A stretch of 64,000 bases of DNA from an uncultured Eubacteriales bacterium (GCA_902801845.1 CADCJW010000009.1:1-64000); one strand, 5' to 3'. Counted from the stretch's first letter, positions 33,969-42,401 are shown. Notes: generated by a model not told the origin, from the sequence alone. Numbers and translations: made by a program.

Positions 33969-34166
33969 CGACAGCAAAGGCACCTTGGGGCTCTGGAATG
34001 GAGTGGAACGCTCCGCGAGTCGGTCACTGTGAAGCCGTTGAAAAGCGGATAAGTCAGATACATCCCCCTGGTGTGTGAAGTACTCTGCCGAAACTGGAGC
34101 TGCTTACGCCATACCGATGTACTATTTGGTTGCGCGCACTCTTGTTTGGGTGCGCGTTTATTGTTG
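33969..34166 (+). ncRNA. Cobalamin-type riboswitch candidate with terminator
   Basis: The leader contains features of the cobalamin aptamer in order: AAAGGCACC near 33976, GGAA then a small hairpin GGAG-TGGAAC-GCTCC (P6-like, 34000s), GTCACTGTGA at 34023-34032, and AAGTCAGATAC at 34051-34061, which matches the conserved 3' AAGNCAGxxxAC element. About 70 bases later a hairpin CGCGCAC (34133-34139)/GTGCGCG (34150-34156) followed by TTTATTGTT can serve as a terminator in front of the downstream gene. I judge it by motif only; an AdoCbl-variant/cobalamin-II class is the most likely. Confidence 0.7.
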
Positions 34167-34193
34167 AAAAAAACGGTCTAAGGAGTGTGGAGC

Positions 34194-34499
34194 ATGCTGA
34201 CGCTAAGCTTTTTGAAGGACGTGGAAAACGTGGTGTACGGGCCGGAGAAGGAGATCGTGCCGCAGCTGGCCGCCGATCTGCTGATCCCCAATCTGGACGA
34301 GGCCGTCGAGGGCTTTCGCCGGTCGCCGGTGAAGGAGGGCCTGATCCTGAAGGGCGGCCGCCGGTCCAGCGTGAAGCTGTTCATCCCTGACCTCTATTTC
34401 GACCAGCACATCGACATGGGCGAGAACGTGTGGCTGTACCTGGGGGAGATGTCCCCCGCCTACTGCATCTATCGGCCCTGGGACGAGGCAAAGGAATAG
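34194..34499 (+). CDS. Unrecognised 101-residue protein behind a riboswitch
   Basis: Starts MLTLSFLKDVENVVYGPEKE; AAGGAG stands 8 bases before the ATG at 34194. It is soluble, mixed alpha/beta, with LILKGGRRSSVKLFIPDLYF and a C-terminal WLYLGEMSPAYCIYRPW. No Cys/His metal cluster or transmembrane helix is present. It is the only gene between the riboswitch-like leader and a strong terminator. If the leader senses cobalamin this would be a cobalamin-controlled gene of unknown function. Confidence 0.7.
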   Translation: MLTLSFLKDVENVVYGPEKEIVPQLAADLLIPNLDEAVEGFRRSPVKEGLILKGGRRSSVKLFIPDLYFDQHIDMGENVWLYLGEMSPAYCIYRPWDEAKE

Positions 34500-34561
34500 A
34501 GTTTTTGCGCCCGATCCATACGGCGCCGCAAGAATAAAAAAACGAAAGAAGTAAAAAAGTT

Positions 34562-34604
34562 GCCCCGTTCCTGCGGCGTTGGGAGATCGCCGCAGGAACG
34601 GGGC
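34562..34604 (-). terminator. Terminator of the helicase/WYL operon
   Basis: A perfect 17-bp stem (34562-34578 with 34588-34604, GCCCCGTTCCTGCGGCG and complement) with a 9-base loop; on the minus strand it is followed by AACTTTTTTAC. Confidence 0.9.
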
Positions 34605-34692
34605 GGATCGGAACGAAGGTCTTGACTCTCCTGCCTTCGGATGCCGGTCATATACGCCCCCGGTTCTATGCCAGGAATTTTGCCGGGGGCAA

Positions 34693-34735
34693 GGGCGAAG
34701 AAGCAACGTGTTTCCCCGCTTCTTCGCCCTTTTTG
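34693..34735 (+). terminator. Plus-strand terminator after the riboswitch gene
   Basis: GGGCGAAGAAGC (34693-34704) pairs with GCTTCTTCGCCC (34718-34729), followed by TTTTTG. A smaller hairpin GCCCCCGG/CCGGGGGC lies just upstream. Confidence 0.9.
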
Positions 34736-34750
34736 TTTGCAAAACGGTTT

Positions 34751-35734
34751 TCAGCAGCCCTGCTTCACCCGCTCGAGCTGAGCCTGGAACGCGTCCATGA
34801 CCTCCCGGGGGGCGGTGATGACGGCCTCCCCATCCAGCCCAAAGAGCCAGCCGAAGAACTGGGGGCTGACGGCCACGGTGGCGCGGATCTGGAAGTGGTC
34901 CGCGTCCACGGAGAAGATGGGCACATCCTTGCCGAAGGTGTCGATGACCACGCCGATCATCCGATTGGAGAAGCGCAGCGTCACGGTCTGCTCCTCCCCG
35001 CCGAACATGGAGAAGTTCTTCCGGGTGTATTCCGCCATGTCCGTCTCCCGAAGGAGCTTTTGCCCCTCCCGAAACCGCTCCGTCACCCGGATGCCGTCCA
35101 TCTTGTCCACCCGAAAATGCTTGATCTTCCCCGCCTCCCCCTCGTAGGCGATGAGGTAATAGTTCTCCTCCGCCCAGGAGAGGGCCAGGGGGCTCACCCG
35201 ATAGGGGCGGCCGTTCCGGCGGAACTTCTTCTCCTTGGTGACGGTGTAGGAATAGTAGCGGAACTCGATCTGTTTGTCCTCGGCGATGGCCTGGTGAATG
35301 GCGTCCACGTTGTAGTAGATGGACTCGTTCATGCTCTTGATCCGGTTCTTCACGAAGAGCTGCCGCTTCATGAGGGCCGCCTCGTGGACGCTGGTGAGGG
35401 AGGCCAGCTTCCGGATGAGCTGCATGGTCTTGCGCTCGGTGATGAACTTGCTGGACTGGACGCTGTCGATGAGGAGCTTGATCTCCGGCAGCTCGAAGTC
35501 CCGCTCCCCCACGTAGTACCCGGCGGTCCGGCCCCGGGTGCCGTGGATATCCAGGCCGAAGGCCTGCAGGGTCTCGATGTCGGAATAGACGCTCTTGCGC
35601 TCGGCCCGGATCCCCTTTTCGGACAGGTACCGCAAAAGGTCCTCCATGGACAGGGGATGCTCCTCGTCGCTCTCGCGGAGCAGGGCCTCCATGACGTACA
35701 GCAGCTTGGTCTTTTGATTGGCCGTTCTGGGCAT
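34751..35734 (-). CDS. WYL-domain transcriptional regulator (YafY family)
   Basis: 327 residues. The N-terminal winged helix (LLYVMEALLRESDEEHPLSM, then YSDIETLQAFGLDI) binds DNA. The middle WYL segment has FRRNGRPYRVSPLALSWAEE with ENYYLIAY in place of the name-giving residues, and the WCX extension follows. WYL domains sense nucleic-acid ligands. It lies 12 bases after the helicase gene in the same orientation, so they are co-transcribed and it may respond to DNA damage. Confidence 0.9.
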   Translation of the reverse strand: MPRTANQKTKLLYVMEALLRESDEEHPLSMEDLLRYLSEKGIRAERKSVYSDIETLQAFGLDIHGTRGRTAGYYVGERDFELPEIKLLIDSVQSSKFITERKTMQLIRKLASLTSVHEAALMKRQLFVKNRIKSMNESIYYNVDAIHQAIAEDKQIEFRYYSYTVTKEKKFRRNGRPYRVSPLALSWAEENYYLIAYEGEAGKIKHFRVDKMDGIRVTERFREGQKLLRETDMAEYTRKNFSMFGGEEQTVTLRFSNRMIGVVIDTFGKDVPIFSVDADHFQIRATVAVSPQFFGWLFGLDGEAVITAPREVMDAFQAQLERVKQGC

Positions 35735-35746
35735 GATCCTTACCTC

Positions 35747-37879
35747 CTATATGAGTCGAATGGGGCCGTCGAAGCGGATGGTCCGCTCCCGGCCGGAGTC
35801 GAAACGGATGCTGAGACATTGCTGGTCCCGGTCCACCTCCAGGACCGTGCCCTTGCCGAAGAGGGCGTGCTCCACCCGGACCCCGGGCCCCAGGGGGTCT
35901 TGGGGAGGCGAAAGCCGCTTCTGGGTGGAGCGGATGTACCGCCGGGCCTCCCCCGCCCAGGTCGGATCCAGCTCCACCAGATAGTTTAGGTGCTCCTTCC
36001 CCATCTCGAAGAGGAACCGGGAGGGGTAGCGGGCGGTGCCCTCGTGGGAGACGCCGGCTGCCTCGGTGAGGGTCAAACTCTTCTCCGCCCGGGTGCAGGC
36101 CACGTAGCAGAGGCGGCGCTCCTCCTCCATGCGCTCAGCGGTGTCTGTCTTGCGGCTGGGGAAGACGCCCTCGTTGAGGCTGCATACGATCACGTGGGGG
36201 AACTCCAGCCCCTTGGCGTTGTGGACGGTCATGAGCTTCACGGAGTCCTTCCGATCCTCCCGATCCCGGTCCGTGAAGAGGGCCACCTCGGAGAGGAAAT
36301 CCTCCAACGTGCAAGCTTCCCCGGCGCTGGTCTCATACTCCTCCAGGCTTTGAAGGAGCTCCGCGATGTTGTCGAGCCTATCCCCGTCCCCCAGCTGCTT
36401 GAGCATCTTCATATACCCGCTTTCCGTGAGCAGGTGGCTCAGTAGCTCGCTCATCTTCATGCCGTCGTAGTGCTCATAGGCCCGAAGGAGGCTCACGAAA
36501 CCGGCGGCGTCGGAGGACTGGATCATGGGGTGGTCCAGATTGTCCAGAAGCGCCCCATACAGCGTGCAGCCCTTCGCCTGGGCGTAGCTCCGCAGAAAGG
36601 CCATCCGCTTCTTGCCCACCCCCCGTCGAGGCTCGTTCACCACCCGGGCAAAGGCAAGATCGTCCCCCACCGCCAGCATCCGAAGGTAGCAGATGGCGTC
36701 CTTGATCTCCTTGCGGCCGTAGAACTCCATGCCCCCGTAGACGGCGTAGGGGATCTTGGCGTGGAGGAGGGCGTCCTCCAGGCTCCGGGACACGTAGTGG
36801 GCCCGGTAGAGGATGGCCATGTCCCGCCAGTCGTTCCCCGCCGCCTTCAGCTCCTTCAGCCGGGCGACGACGAACTTCGCCTCCGCCCCCACGTCCTTGG
36901 CGTGGTAGTAGGGGGGCACGGGGCCGGGGCCGTTCACGGCGTGGAGCTGCCGCTCCACCCGCTGCTGGTTCTTTTCGATGAGGGCGTTGGCGGCGGCCAG
37001 GATCTGGGGCGTGCTCCGGTAGTTCTCCGTGAGGACCACGGTTTCGCACCCCGGATACCTGTTGGGGAAGTCCAAGATGAAATGGACGTCCGCCCCCCGC
37101 CAGGTGTAGATGGTCTGGTCCGGGTCCCCCACCACGAAGAGGTTCTTATGGCAGGAGGAGAGCATGTCGGCGAGCTCGTACTGCTTCCCGTCGATGTCCT
37201 GGAACTCGTCCACCATCACGTACTCGAAGCGGCGGGCCCACTTCTCCCGGACCTCTTGATTCTGCCGCAGCAGGGCCACGGCCATGTCCACCAGGTCCTC
37301 GAAGTCCAGGGCGTAGATCTTCCGCTGCTCGTAGAGGTAGCGGTAGAACATCTGCTTCTTCCGGTTCTGTTCCCGATCGATGAGTTCCAGCAGAGGAGCG
37401 TCGCTTTCCCCGGTGAGGAGCGGCACGTAGGCAAGGTCCCACTTCATGTCGTCGGTGAGATCCGCCGCCTTGTGGAGGCTCATCTCCTTCAGGGTCATGC
37501 CCATGTCCTCGAACACGGTGCGCAGGAGGGAGTTTTTGTCCTCCTCGTCCAGGACCAAAAAGTTTTGGGGCCAGCCCAGGGTGTGGAGGTCCTCCTTCAG
37601 GATCATAAGGCCCAGGGCGTGGAAGGTGCAGATGTAGCCCGTATCGGCGTCCCCCACCATGGACCGGACCCGCTGCTTCATCTCGTTGGCCGCCTTGTTG
37701 GTGAAGGTCACGGCCAGGATATGGCCCGGACTCACGCCCCCCGCCTCCACCAGATACCCATAGCGCCGGGTGAGGGTCCGGGTCTTGCCCGTGCCGGCCC
37801 CCGCCACCACCCGGATGTACCCCTCGGTGGTGGTGACCGCCCGCCGCTGCGCTTCGTTCAATCCAGCCAAACTGTCCAT
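35747..37879 (-). CDS. UvrD/PcrA-like superfamily 1A helicase
   Basis: 710 residues. Q-motif LNEAQRRAV, Walker A VVAGAGTGKTRTLT, TFTNKAANEM (Ia), VDEFQDID (II), VGDPDQTIYTWRGAD (III), LTENYRSTPQIL (IV), VKLMTVHNAKGLEFPHVIV (V) and YVACTRAEKSL (VI) are all present. The C-terminal domain ends with HALFGKGTVLEVDRDQQ, the PcrA/UvrD Tudor-like element that binds RNA polymerase. It unwinds DNA in repair and replication. Start at 37879 (MDSLAGL) with GAGGGG upstream is preferred to 37918. Confidence 0.93.
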   Translation of the reverse strand: MDSLAGLNEAQRRAVTTTEGYIRVVAGAGTGKTRTLTRRYGYLVEAGGVSPGHILAVTFTNKAANEMKQRVRSMVGDADTGYICTFHALGLMILKEDLHTLGWPQNFLVLDEEDKNSLLRTVFEDMGMTLKEMSLHKAADLTDDMKWDLAYVPLLTGESDAPLLELIDREQNRKKQMFYRYLYEQRKIYALDFEDLVDMAVALLRQNQEVREKWARRFEYVMVDEFQDIDGKQYELADMLSSCHKNLFVVGDPDQTIYTWRGADVHFILDFPNRYPGCETVVLTENYRSTPQILAAANALIEKNQQRVERQLHAVNGPGPVPPYYHAKDVGAEAKFVVARLKELKAAGNDWRDMAILYRAHYVSRSLEDALLHAKIPYAVYGGMEFYGRKEIKDAICYLRMLAVGDDLAFARVVNEPRRGVGKKRMAFLRSYAQAKGCTLYGALLDNLDHPMIQSSDAAGFVSLLRAYEHYDGMKMSELLSHLLTESGYMKMLKQLGDGDRLDNIAELLQSLEEYETSAGEACTLEDFLSEVALFTDRDREDRKDSVKLMTVHNAKGLEFPHVIVCSLNEGVFPSRKTDTAERMEEERRLCYVACTRAEKSLTLTEAAGVSHEGTARYPSRFLFEMGKEHLNYLVELDPTWAGEARRYIRSTQKRLSPPQDPLGPGVRVEHALFGKGTVLEVDRDQQCLSIRFDSGRERTIRFDGPIRLI

Positions 37880-38004
37880 CTTTCGCCCCTCGTCCTGTCT
37901 TTTTTCACAGTATAGCACACTATATGTCCGATAAACAGGATTCTTTTACTCGTTTTGGGATTGTTTACAGAAAAAAAGATCGTTTTCTCCCTTGCTCCCC
38001 GTTC

Positions 38005-38025
38005 AACCTTGTGATACAGTAGGTT
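38005..38025 (+). promoter_or_regulatory. IscR-like operator over the iscR -10 box
   Basis: AACCT (38005-38009), 11 bases, AGGTT (38021-38025). The palindrome covers the -10 TACAGT (38015-38020), which with TTGCTC (37992-37997) forms a 17-spaced promoter. The same palindrome occurs before nifS. Confidence 0.75.
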
Positions 38026-38046
38026 TATCGAAAGGAGGCGAAGGGC

Positions 38047-38454
38047 ATGATGATCTCCACCAGGGGGCGGTACGCCCTGCGGGTGATGCTGGACTTGGCC
38101 ATGGACGAGACGGGGAGCTACGTGCCCCTGGACAGGATCGCCCGGCGGGAGGGCATCTCGGAAAAGTATCTCGAAAGCATCCTGGCCGTGCTGAGCCGGG
38201 CGGGGCTGGTGCAGGCCCTGCGGGGCAAGGGCGGCGGCTACAAGCTGAGCCGGGCGCCGGAGGAATACCCCATCGGCGAAGTGCTGCGACTCACGGAAAA
38301 GACCTTGGCCCCGGTGAGCTGCCTCGAGGCGGGGATGGACTGCCCCCAGGCGGCGGAATGCCCCACCTTCCCCCTGTGGCAGGGCCTGGACAAGGTCATC
38401 GACGAGTATCTCATGGCCCACACTTTACAGGATCTGTTGCCCAAGAAAGTTTAA
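38047..38454 (+). CDS. iscR: Rrf2-family regulator (IscR-like)
   Basis: 135 residues. STRGRYALRVMLDLAM is the Rrf2 winged-helix start, followed by REGISEKYLESILAVLSRAG. Three Cys (CLEAGMDCPQAAEC) stand where IscR binds an Fe-S cluster. It most likely represses this gene and the nifS-nifU pair when clusters are sufficient. AGGAGG precedes the ATG; a second ATG follows directly. Confidence 0.92.
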   Translation: MMISTRGRYALRVMLDLAMDETGSYVPLDRIARREGISEKYLESILAVLSRAGLVQALRGKGGGYKLSRAPEEYPIGEVLRLTEKTLAPVSCLEAGMDCPQAAECPTFPLWQGLDKVIDEYLMAHTLQDLLPKKV

Positions 38455-38486
38455 CCTATTGACAAGGTAGGTTTGTGTGCTATACT
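38453..38486 (+). promoter_or_regulatory. nifS promoter with the same operator
   Basis: AACCT (38453-38457), 11 bases, AGGTT (38469-38473), overlapping the iscR stop. TTGACA (38459-38464), 16-base spacer, TATACT (38481-38486) form the promoter, so the palindrome spans the -35. Confidence 0.8.
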
Positions 38487-38520
38487 GTAGCCGAACGAAT
38501 CGCACAAGGAGAATATTGCC

Positions 38521-39705
38521 ATGATATATGCGGACAACGCGGCCACCACGAGGATGAGTCCCCGGGCCCTCCAGGTCATGACCGAAACGGCGGCGGAGCT
38601 GTGGGGCAACCCCTCCAGCCTCTACGGGCTGGGGCAAGCCGCCCAGGAGGCCCTGAACGACGCCCGGGCGCGCATGGCGAAGATCTTGGGCGCGGAGCCC
38701 AAGGAGATCTACTTCACCTCCGGCGGCAGCGAGGGCGACAACCAGGCCATCCGCTCCTGCGCCCGGCTGGGGGCGGCCAAGGATAAGCGCCACATCATCT
38801 CCACCGCCTTCGAGCACCACGCCGTGCTCCACACCCTCAAGCGCCTGGAGAAGGAGGGCTACGAGGTCACCTATCTGCCCGTCCATGAGAACGGCATCGT
38901 CACCGCGGAGGAGGTCAAGGCCGCCATCCGGCCCGACACCTGCCTCGTCACCATCATGTTCGCCAACAACGAGATCGGCACCATCCAGCCCGTCAAGGAG
39001 ATCGGCGCGGTGTGCCGGGCGGCCAAGGTCCCCTTCCACACGGACGCGGTCCAGGCGGCGGGCCACGTGGAGATCGACGTGAAGGAGATGAACATCGACC
39101 TTCTCTCCCTCTCCGCCCACAAGTTCCACGGGCCCCGGGGCGTGGGCGCCCTCTATTGCCGCACGGGCCTGCCCCTCTACCCCCTCATCGAGGGGGGCGC
39201 CCAGGAGCGGAACCGCCGGGCGGGCACGGAGAATCTGGCGGGCATCCGGGCCATGGTCACGGCCCTGGAGGAGATGGCGGCCCATTTGGACGAAAACGCG
39301 GCCTACGTGTCCGGCCTGCGGGACAGGCTCATCGACGGTCTTTCCCGCGTCCCCCACAGCGCCCTGAACGGGGATCGGGCCCACCGGCTCCCCGGGAACG
39401 TGAACTTCTGCTTCGAGGGCATCGAGGGGGAAAGCCTGCTGCTGCTCCTCGATCAGGCGGGCATCTGCGCCAGCTCCGGCTCCGCCTGCACCTCCGGCTC
39501 CCTGGACCCCAGCCACGTGCTGCTGGCCATCGGCCGGCCCCACGAGGTGGCCCACGGGTCGCTGCGGCTGACGCTCTCCGAGGAGAACACGGAAGCAGAC
39601 GTGGACACGATCCTGGCCGAAGTGTCCCGGATCGTGGAGTATCTCAGGGGCTTCTCCCCCATCTGGCAGGATCTTCAAAGCGGGCGGCGGGCCCACATGC
39701 TGTGA
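38521..39705 (+). CDS. nifS: Cysteine desulfurase (NifS/IscS type)
   Basis: 394 residues. STAFEHHAVLHTLKRL holds the PLP-stacking His; LSLSAHKFHGPRGVGALYCR contains the PLP Lys; SSGSACTSGSLDPSHVLLA holds the catalytic Cys loop. It removes sulfur from cysteine for Fe-S cluster building on the adjacent scaffold. Downstream nifU starts 15 bases later. Confidence 0.96.
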   Translation: MIYADNAATTRMSPRALQVMTETAAELWGNPSSLYGLGQAAQEALNDARARMAKILGAEPKEIYFTSGGSEGDNQAIRSCARLGAAKDKRHIISTAFEHHAVLHTLKRLEKEGYEVTYLPVHENGIVTAEEVKAAIRPDTCLVTIMFANNEIGTIQPVKEIGAVCRAAKVPFHTDAVQAAGHVEIDVKEMNIDLLSLSAHKFHGPRGVGALYCRTGLPLYPLIEGGAQERNRRAGTENLAGIRAMVTALEEMAAHLDENAAYVSGLRDRLIDGLSRVPHSALNGDRAHRLPGNVNFCFEGIEGESLLLLLDQAGICASSGSACTSGSLDPSHVLLAIGRPHEVAHGSLRLTLSEENTEADVDTILAEVSRIVEYLRGFSPIWQDLQSGRRAHML

Positions 39706-39720
39706 GAAAGGAAGGAAGAT

Positions 39721-40155
39721 ATGGCTTTATACAGTGAAAAAGTGATGGATCATTTTCTCCACCCCCGGAACGTAGGCGTCATCGAGGACGCGGACGGCGT
39801 GGGCGAGGTGGGCAACGCCAAGTGCGGCGACATCATGAAGATCTTTTTGAAGATCGACGACGGCGTGGTCACCGACGCCAAGTTCTCCACCTTCGGCTGC
39901 GGCAGCGCCATCGCCTCCAGCTCCATGGCCACGGAGATGATCAAGGGCCAGCCCCTCGAAAAGGTGATGGAGCTGACCAACAAGGCCGTGGTGGAGGCGT
40001 TGGACGGGCTCCCGGCCTACAAGCTCCACTGCTCCGTTTTGGCGGAGGAGGCCGTGAAGGCGGCCCTCAAGGACTACTTCGACAAAAACGGCATCCCCTA
40101 CGATCCGGCCCAGTTCCCCGAGGCCCCCAGCTGCGCCTCCTGCGAGATGCACTGA
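39721..40155 (+). CDS. nifU: Fe-S cluster scaffold (NifU N-terminal/IscU type)
   Basis: 144 residues. YSEKVMDHFLHPRNVGVIED, the first Cys in GNAKCGDIMKIFL, the second in STFGCGSAIASSSMATEMI and the third in YKLHCSVLAEEAVKAAL are the cluster ligands. A C-terminal CASCEMH is an extra Cys pair. It accepts sulfur from NifS and transfers the cluster. Confidence 0.95.
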   Translation: MALYSEKVMDHFLHPRNVGVIEDADGVGEVGNAKCGDIMKIFLKIDDGVVTDAKFSTFGCGSAIASSSMATEMIKGQPLEKVMELTNKAVVEALDGLPAYKLHCSVLAEEAVKAALKDYFDKNGIPYDPAQFPEAPSCASCEMH

Positions 40156-40172
40156 ACCATACAAAAACACAG

Positions 40173-40200
40173 AAAAGCACGGGCGACCGTGCTTTTGTTC
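40173..40200 (+). terminator. Terminator of the iscR-nifS-nifU cluster
   Basis: AAAAGCACGG (40173-40182) and CCGTGCTTTT (40187-40196) form a perfect stem with a GCGA loop. Confidence 0.85.
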
Positions 40201-40460
40201 TCCCTCAGGAGAATCGAGGCACCCTCTCAGGCGCGACGCGCCGGCTCCCTCATCCCTCCGGGGCAGGGGCGCCTTTGCAGGCGTGTGGCGAACAGTTCAA
40301 GGCATGGGGAAGGCGTCACCCTCAGGTCATGTAAGGAGCCCCTTTTTGTGGAAGGAGATCTTTCAGACGATCCGCGCTCGCCCCTACGGCAATCACGCAA
40401 CGCTCCATGAGAAAAAGCCATCATTCCTGCAATAAATCTCGCCCCTCGCCCGTTATATAG
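40201..40460. other. Non-coding spacer with short GC-rich hairpins
   Basis: About 260 bases without a supported gene. It contains small inverted pairs such as GGCGCGACGCGCC and GGGGCAGGGGCGCC and the motif AGGAGCCCC. It looks like a decayed or repeat-derived intergenic element. The following sigma gene has its ribosome binding site at GAAAGGATAA. Confidence 0.4.
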
Positions 40461-40476
40461 GTGAAAGGATAAACCG

Positions 40477-41043
40477 ATGCATTGGAACTTCCTGCAGCGT
40501 CCAGCACAACCGAATCATGAACCGATCGATCATGCGCTCCGCGCCATGGGCAATGGGGATTGCGACGCCCTGCGGCTGCTGTATGCCGCCAGCGCTCCCG
40601 AGATTTACGCCTTCGCCTTGTCGTGCCTTCGCCATCCCCAGGACGCAGAGGACGTGCTGCATGACTGCCTGTTGCGGGCCTGGGAGAACGCCGGTTCCTA
40701 CCGCAGCCAGGGCAAACCCTTGGCCTGGTTGCTGACGATCGCCAGGAACCTGTGCATGGATCGTCTGCGACAGCAGCGCCGGTTCACCGATCTTCCGCTG
40801 GAGGAACAGACACCATGCATTTCGTCTGCTGAGCTGCCCGTGGAGGAACGGATCGTGCTGGAAGCGACCCTATCCACCCTGACGGACGCTCAGCGGCAGA
40901 TCGTAACGCTGCATGCCGTCGGCGGGCTGAAGCACCGGGAGATCGCATCGCTGCTAAACATGCCGCTGGGGACCGTCCTTTCTCACTATCGCCGTGCATT
41001 GAAAAGACTGCGCCAATCTCTCGAGCAGGAGGCGGAACAATGA
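40477..41043 (+). CDS. ECF-type RNA polymerase sigma factor
   Basis: 188 residues. Region 2 is LSCLRHPQDAEDVLHDCLLR followed by PLAWLLTIARNLCMDRLRQQ; region 4 is LTDAQRQIVTLHAVGGLKH and IASLLNMPLGTVLSHYRRAL. It redirects polymerase to stress or envelope promoters. The next gene overlaps its stop by four bases (ATGA) and encodes a membrane partner, the usual sigma/anti-sigma pairing. Confidence 0.92.
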   Translation: MHWNFLQRPAQPNHEPIDHALRAMGNGDCDALRLLYAASAPEIYAFALSCLRHPQDAEDVLHDCLLRAWENAGSYRSQGKPLAWLLTIARNLCMDRLRQQRRFTDLPLEEQTPCISSAELPVEERIVLEATLSTLTDAQRQIVTLHAVGGLKHREIASLLNMPLGTVLSHYRRALKRLRQSLEQEAEQ

Positions 41044-42302
41044 ACAAATCCCACCCTGAATATTTGTTGAGCCGCGCGTTCCATCGGCTGACGCCCGACT
41101 TTTCGGAGACCTTACTTTTGGAAGCCAAAAACAGATCGCAAGGAGGACCCCATCCCATGAAGCGTACCCTATCCACATCCGAGCCCTCCTCCCGCCGCAA
41201 ACGGGCGCCGTTGGTTGCCTACGCGGCCGCCGCCATCGCCCTGGTTCTGGCGGTGGAATGCGGCATGCTGCTGATCGGCCACACCCATGACAAGGAAGAC
41301 CGGCTGCAGCCTGCCGCTCCCGGCACCGATTCGACCTCGACGCCTATCCCCTCCCCGATCCAAACCATCACCCAGGAACTGACCCAACCTCTCCCCACGC
41401 CGGAAGCCATCCGCCTGAGCCTGATCGGCAAGGATAAGGCCCTGGAAATTGCCCTAGCCCACGCGACCATCAGCTCCGACGAAGCCAAGCGGCAGCAAGT
41501 TGAGCTGAACGAAGAGGATGGCCAGCCCGTCTACGAGGTGGAGTTTACCGCGAAGGGGCTGGAATACGATTATGATATCGATGCCTATACTGGTGATATT
41601 CTAAAAGCCAGTTCGGAACGGGACGATGACACCCCGCAGGCCGAGCAAAAGATTTCTGCCCCCACTAAAGAACCCAAGACCAAGGAGAAAGCTTCCACTC
41701 CTACAAACCAACCGAAAACTGAGAAAAAGGTCTCAACCTCCACCGAAGCGCCGAATTCCATTGGCAAGAGCAAAGCCCTGGAGATCGCCCTATCCCACGC
41801 GGGCGTCAGCTCCGACGAAGCCAAGTGGCAGCAAGTGAAGCAGGATAGGGAGAATGGCCAACTCGTCTACGAGGTGGAGTTTACCGCGAATGGGCTGGAA
41901 TACGATTATGATATCGACGTCTATACCGGTGAGATTTTAAAAGCTGACTCGGAATGGGACGACGACACCCCGCAGGCCGAAAAGAAGGCCTCTGCCTCCA
42001 CAAAAAAACCCAAGATAGAGAAGGAGGCTCCCGCTCCCACCAACCAATCGAAGGCCGAGAAGAAGGCCTCGGCCTCCACCGAAGCGCCAAATTCCATTGG
42101 CAAGAGCAGAGCCCTGGAGATCGCCCTATCCCATGCGGGCGTCAGCTCTGACGAGGCCAAGCGGCAACGGGCGGAGCTGGATAGGGAGGACGGCCAACCC
42201 GTTTACGAGGTAGAATTCGTCACCGACGGGTGGGAATATGAGTATGTAATTCACGCCGCTACCGGAGTGATCCTTCAGTACGAAAAGGATCGGGAGGACT
42301 GA
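41040..42302 (+). CDS. Membrane anti-sigma-like protein with three PepSY repeats
   Basis: 420 residues. A short cytoplasmic segment of about 55 residues (EYLLSRAFHRLTPDFSETLL) precedes one helix (LVAYAAAAIALVLAVECGML). Outside the membrane stand three PepSY-type units (about residues 128-195, 240-305, 352-418), each containing IGK-x-ALEIAL, YEVEF and an 'EYDYDIDxYTGxILK'-like strand. Linkers are rich in Lys, Thr and Ala. The three units lie exactly 336 bp apart in the DNA, so they arose by tandem duplication. Coupling to the sigma gene suggests an anti-sigma factor sensing the envelope; the cytoplasmic part has no clear zinc motif. Confidence 0.8.
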   Translation: MNKSHPEYLLSRAFHRLTPDFSETLLLEAKNRSQGGPHPMKRTLSTSEPSSRRKRAPLVAYAAAAIALVLAVECGMLLIGHTHDKEDRLQPAAPGTDSTSTPIPSPIQTITQELTQPLPTPEAIRLSLIGKDKALEIALAHATISSDEAKRQQVELNEEDGQPVYEVEFTAKGLEYDYDIDAYTGDILKASSERDDDTPQAEQKISAPTKEPKTKEKASTPTNQPKTEKKVSTSTEAPNSIGKSKALEIALSHAGVSSDEAKWQQVKQDRENGQLVYEVEFTANGLEYDYDIDVYTGEILKADSEWDDDTPQAEKKASASTKKPKIEKEAPAPTNQSKAEKKASASTEAPNSIGKSRALEIALSHAGVSSDEAKRQRAELDREDGQPVYEVEFVTDGWEYEYVIHAATGVILQYEKDRED

Positions 42303-42374
42303 TCTCTCGCACCCGGCCCGGCAATATCCTTCCCCTATACGCAAGCCCAGGCTCCCTCCTCATCCCTTTCCACA

Positions 42375-42401
42375 GGGGCGGATCACGATCCGCCCCTTTT
42401 T
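42375..42401 (+). terminator. Terminator of the sigma/anti-sigma operon
   Basis: GGGGCGGATC (42375-42384) and GATCCGCCCC (42387-42396), then TTTTT. Confidence 0.9.
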
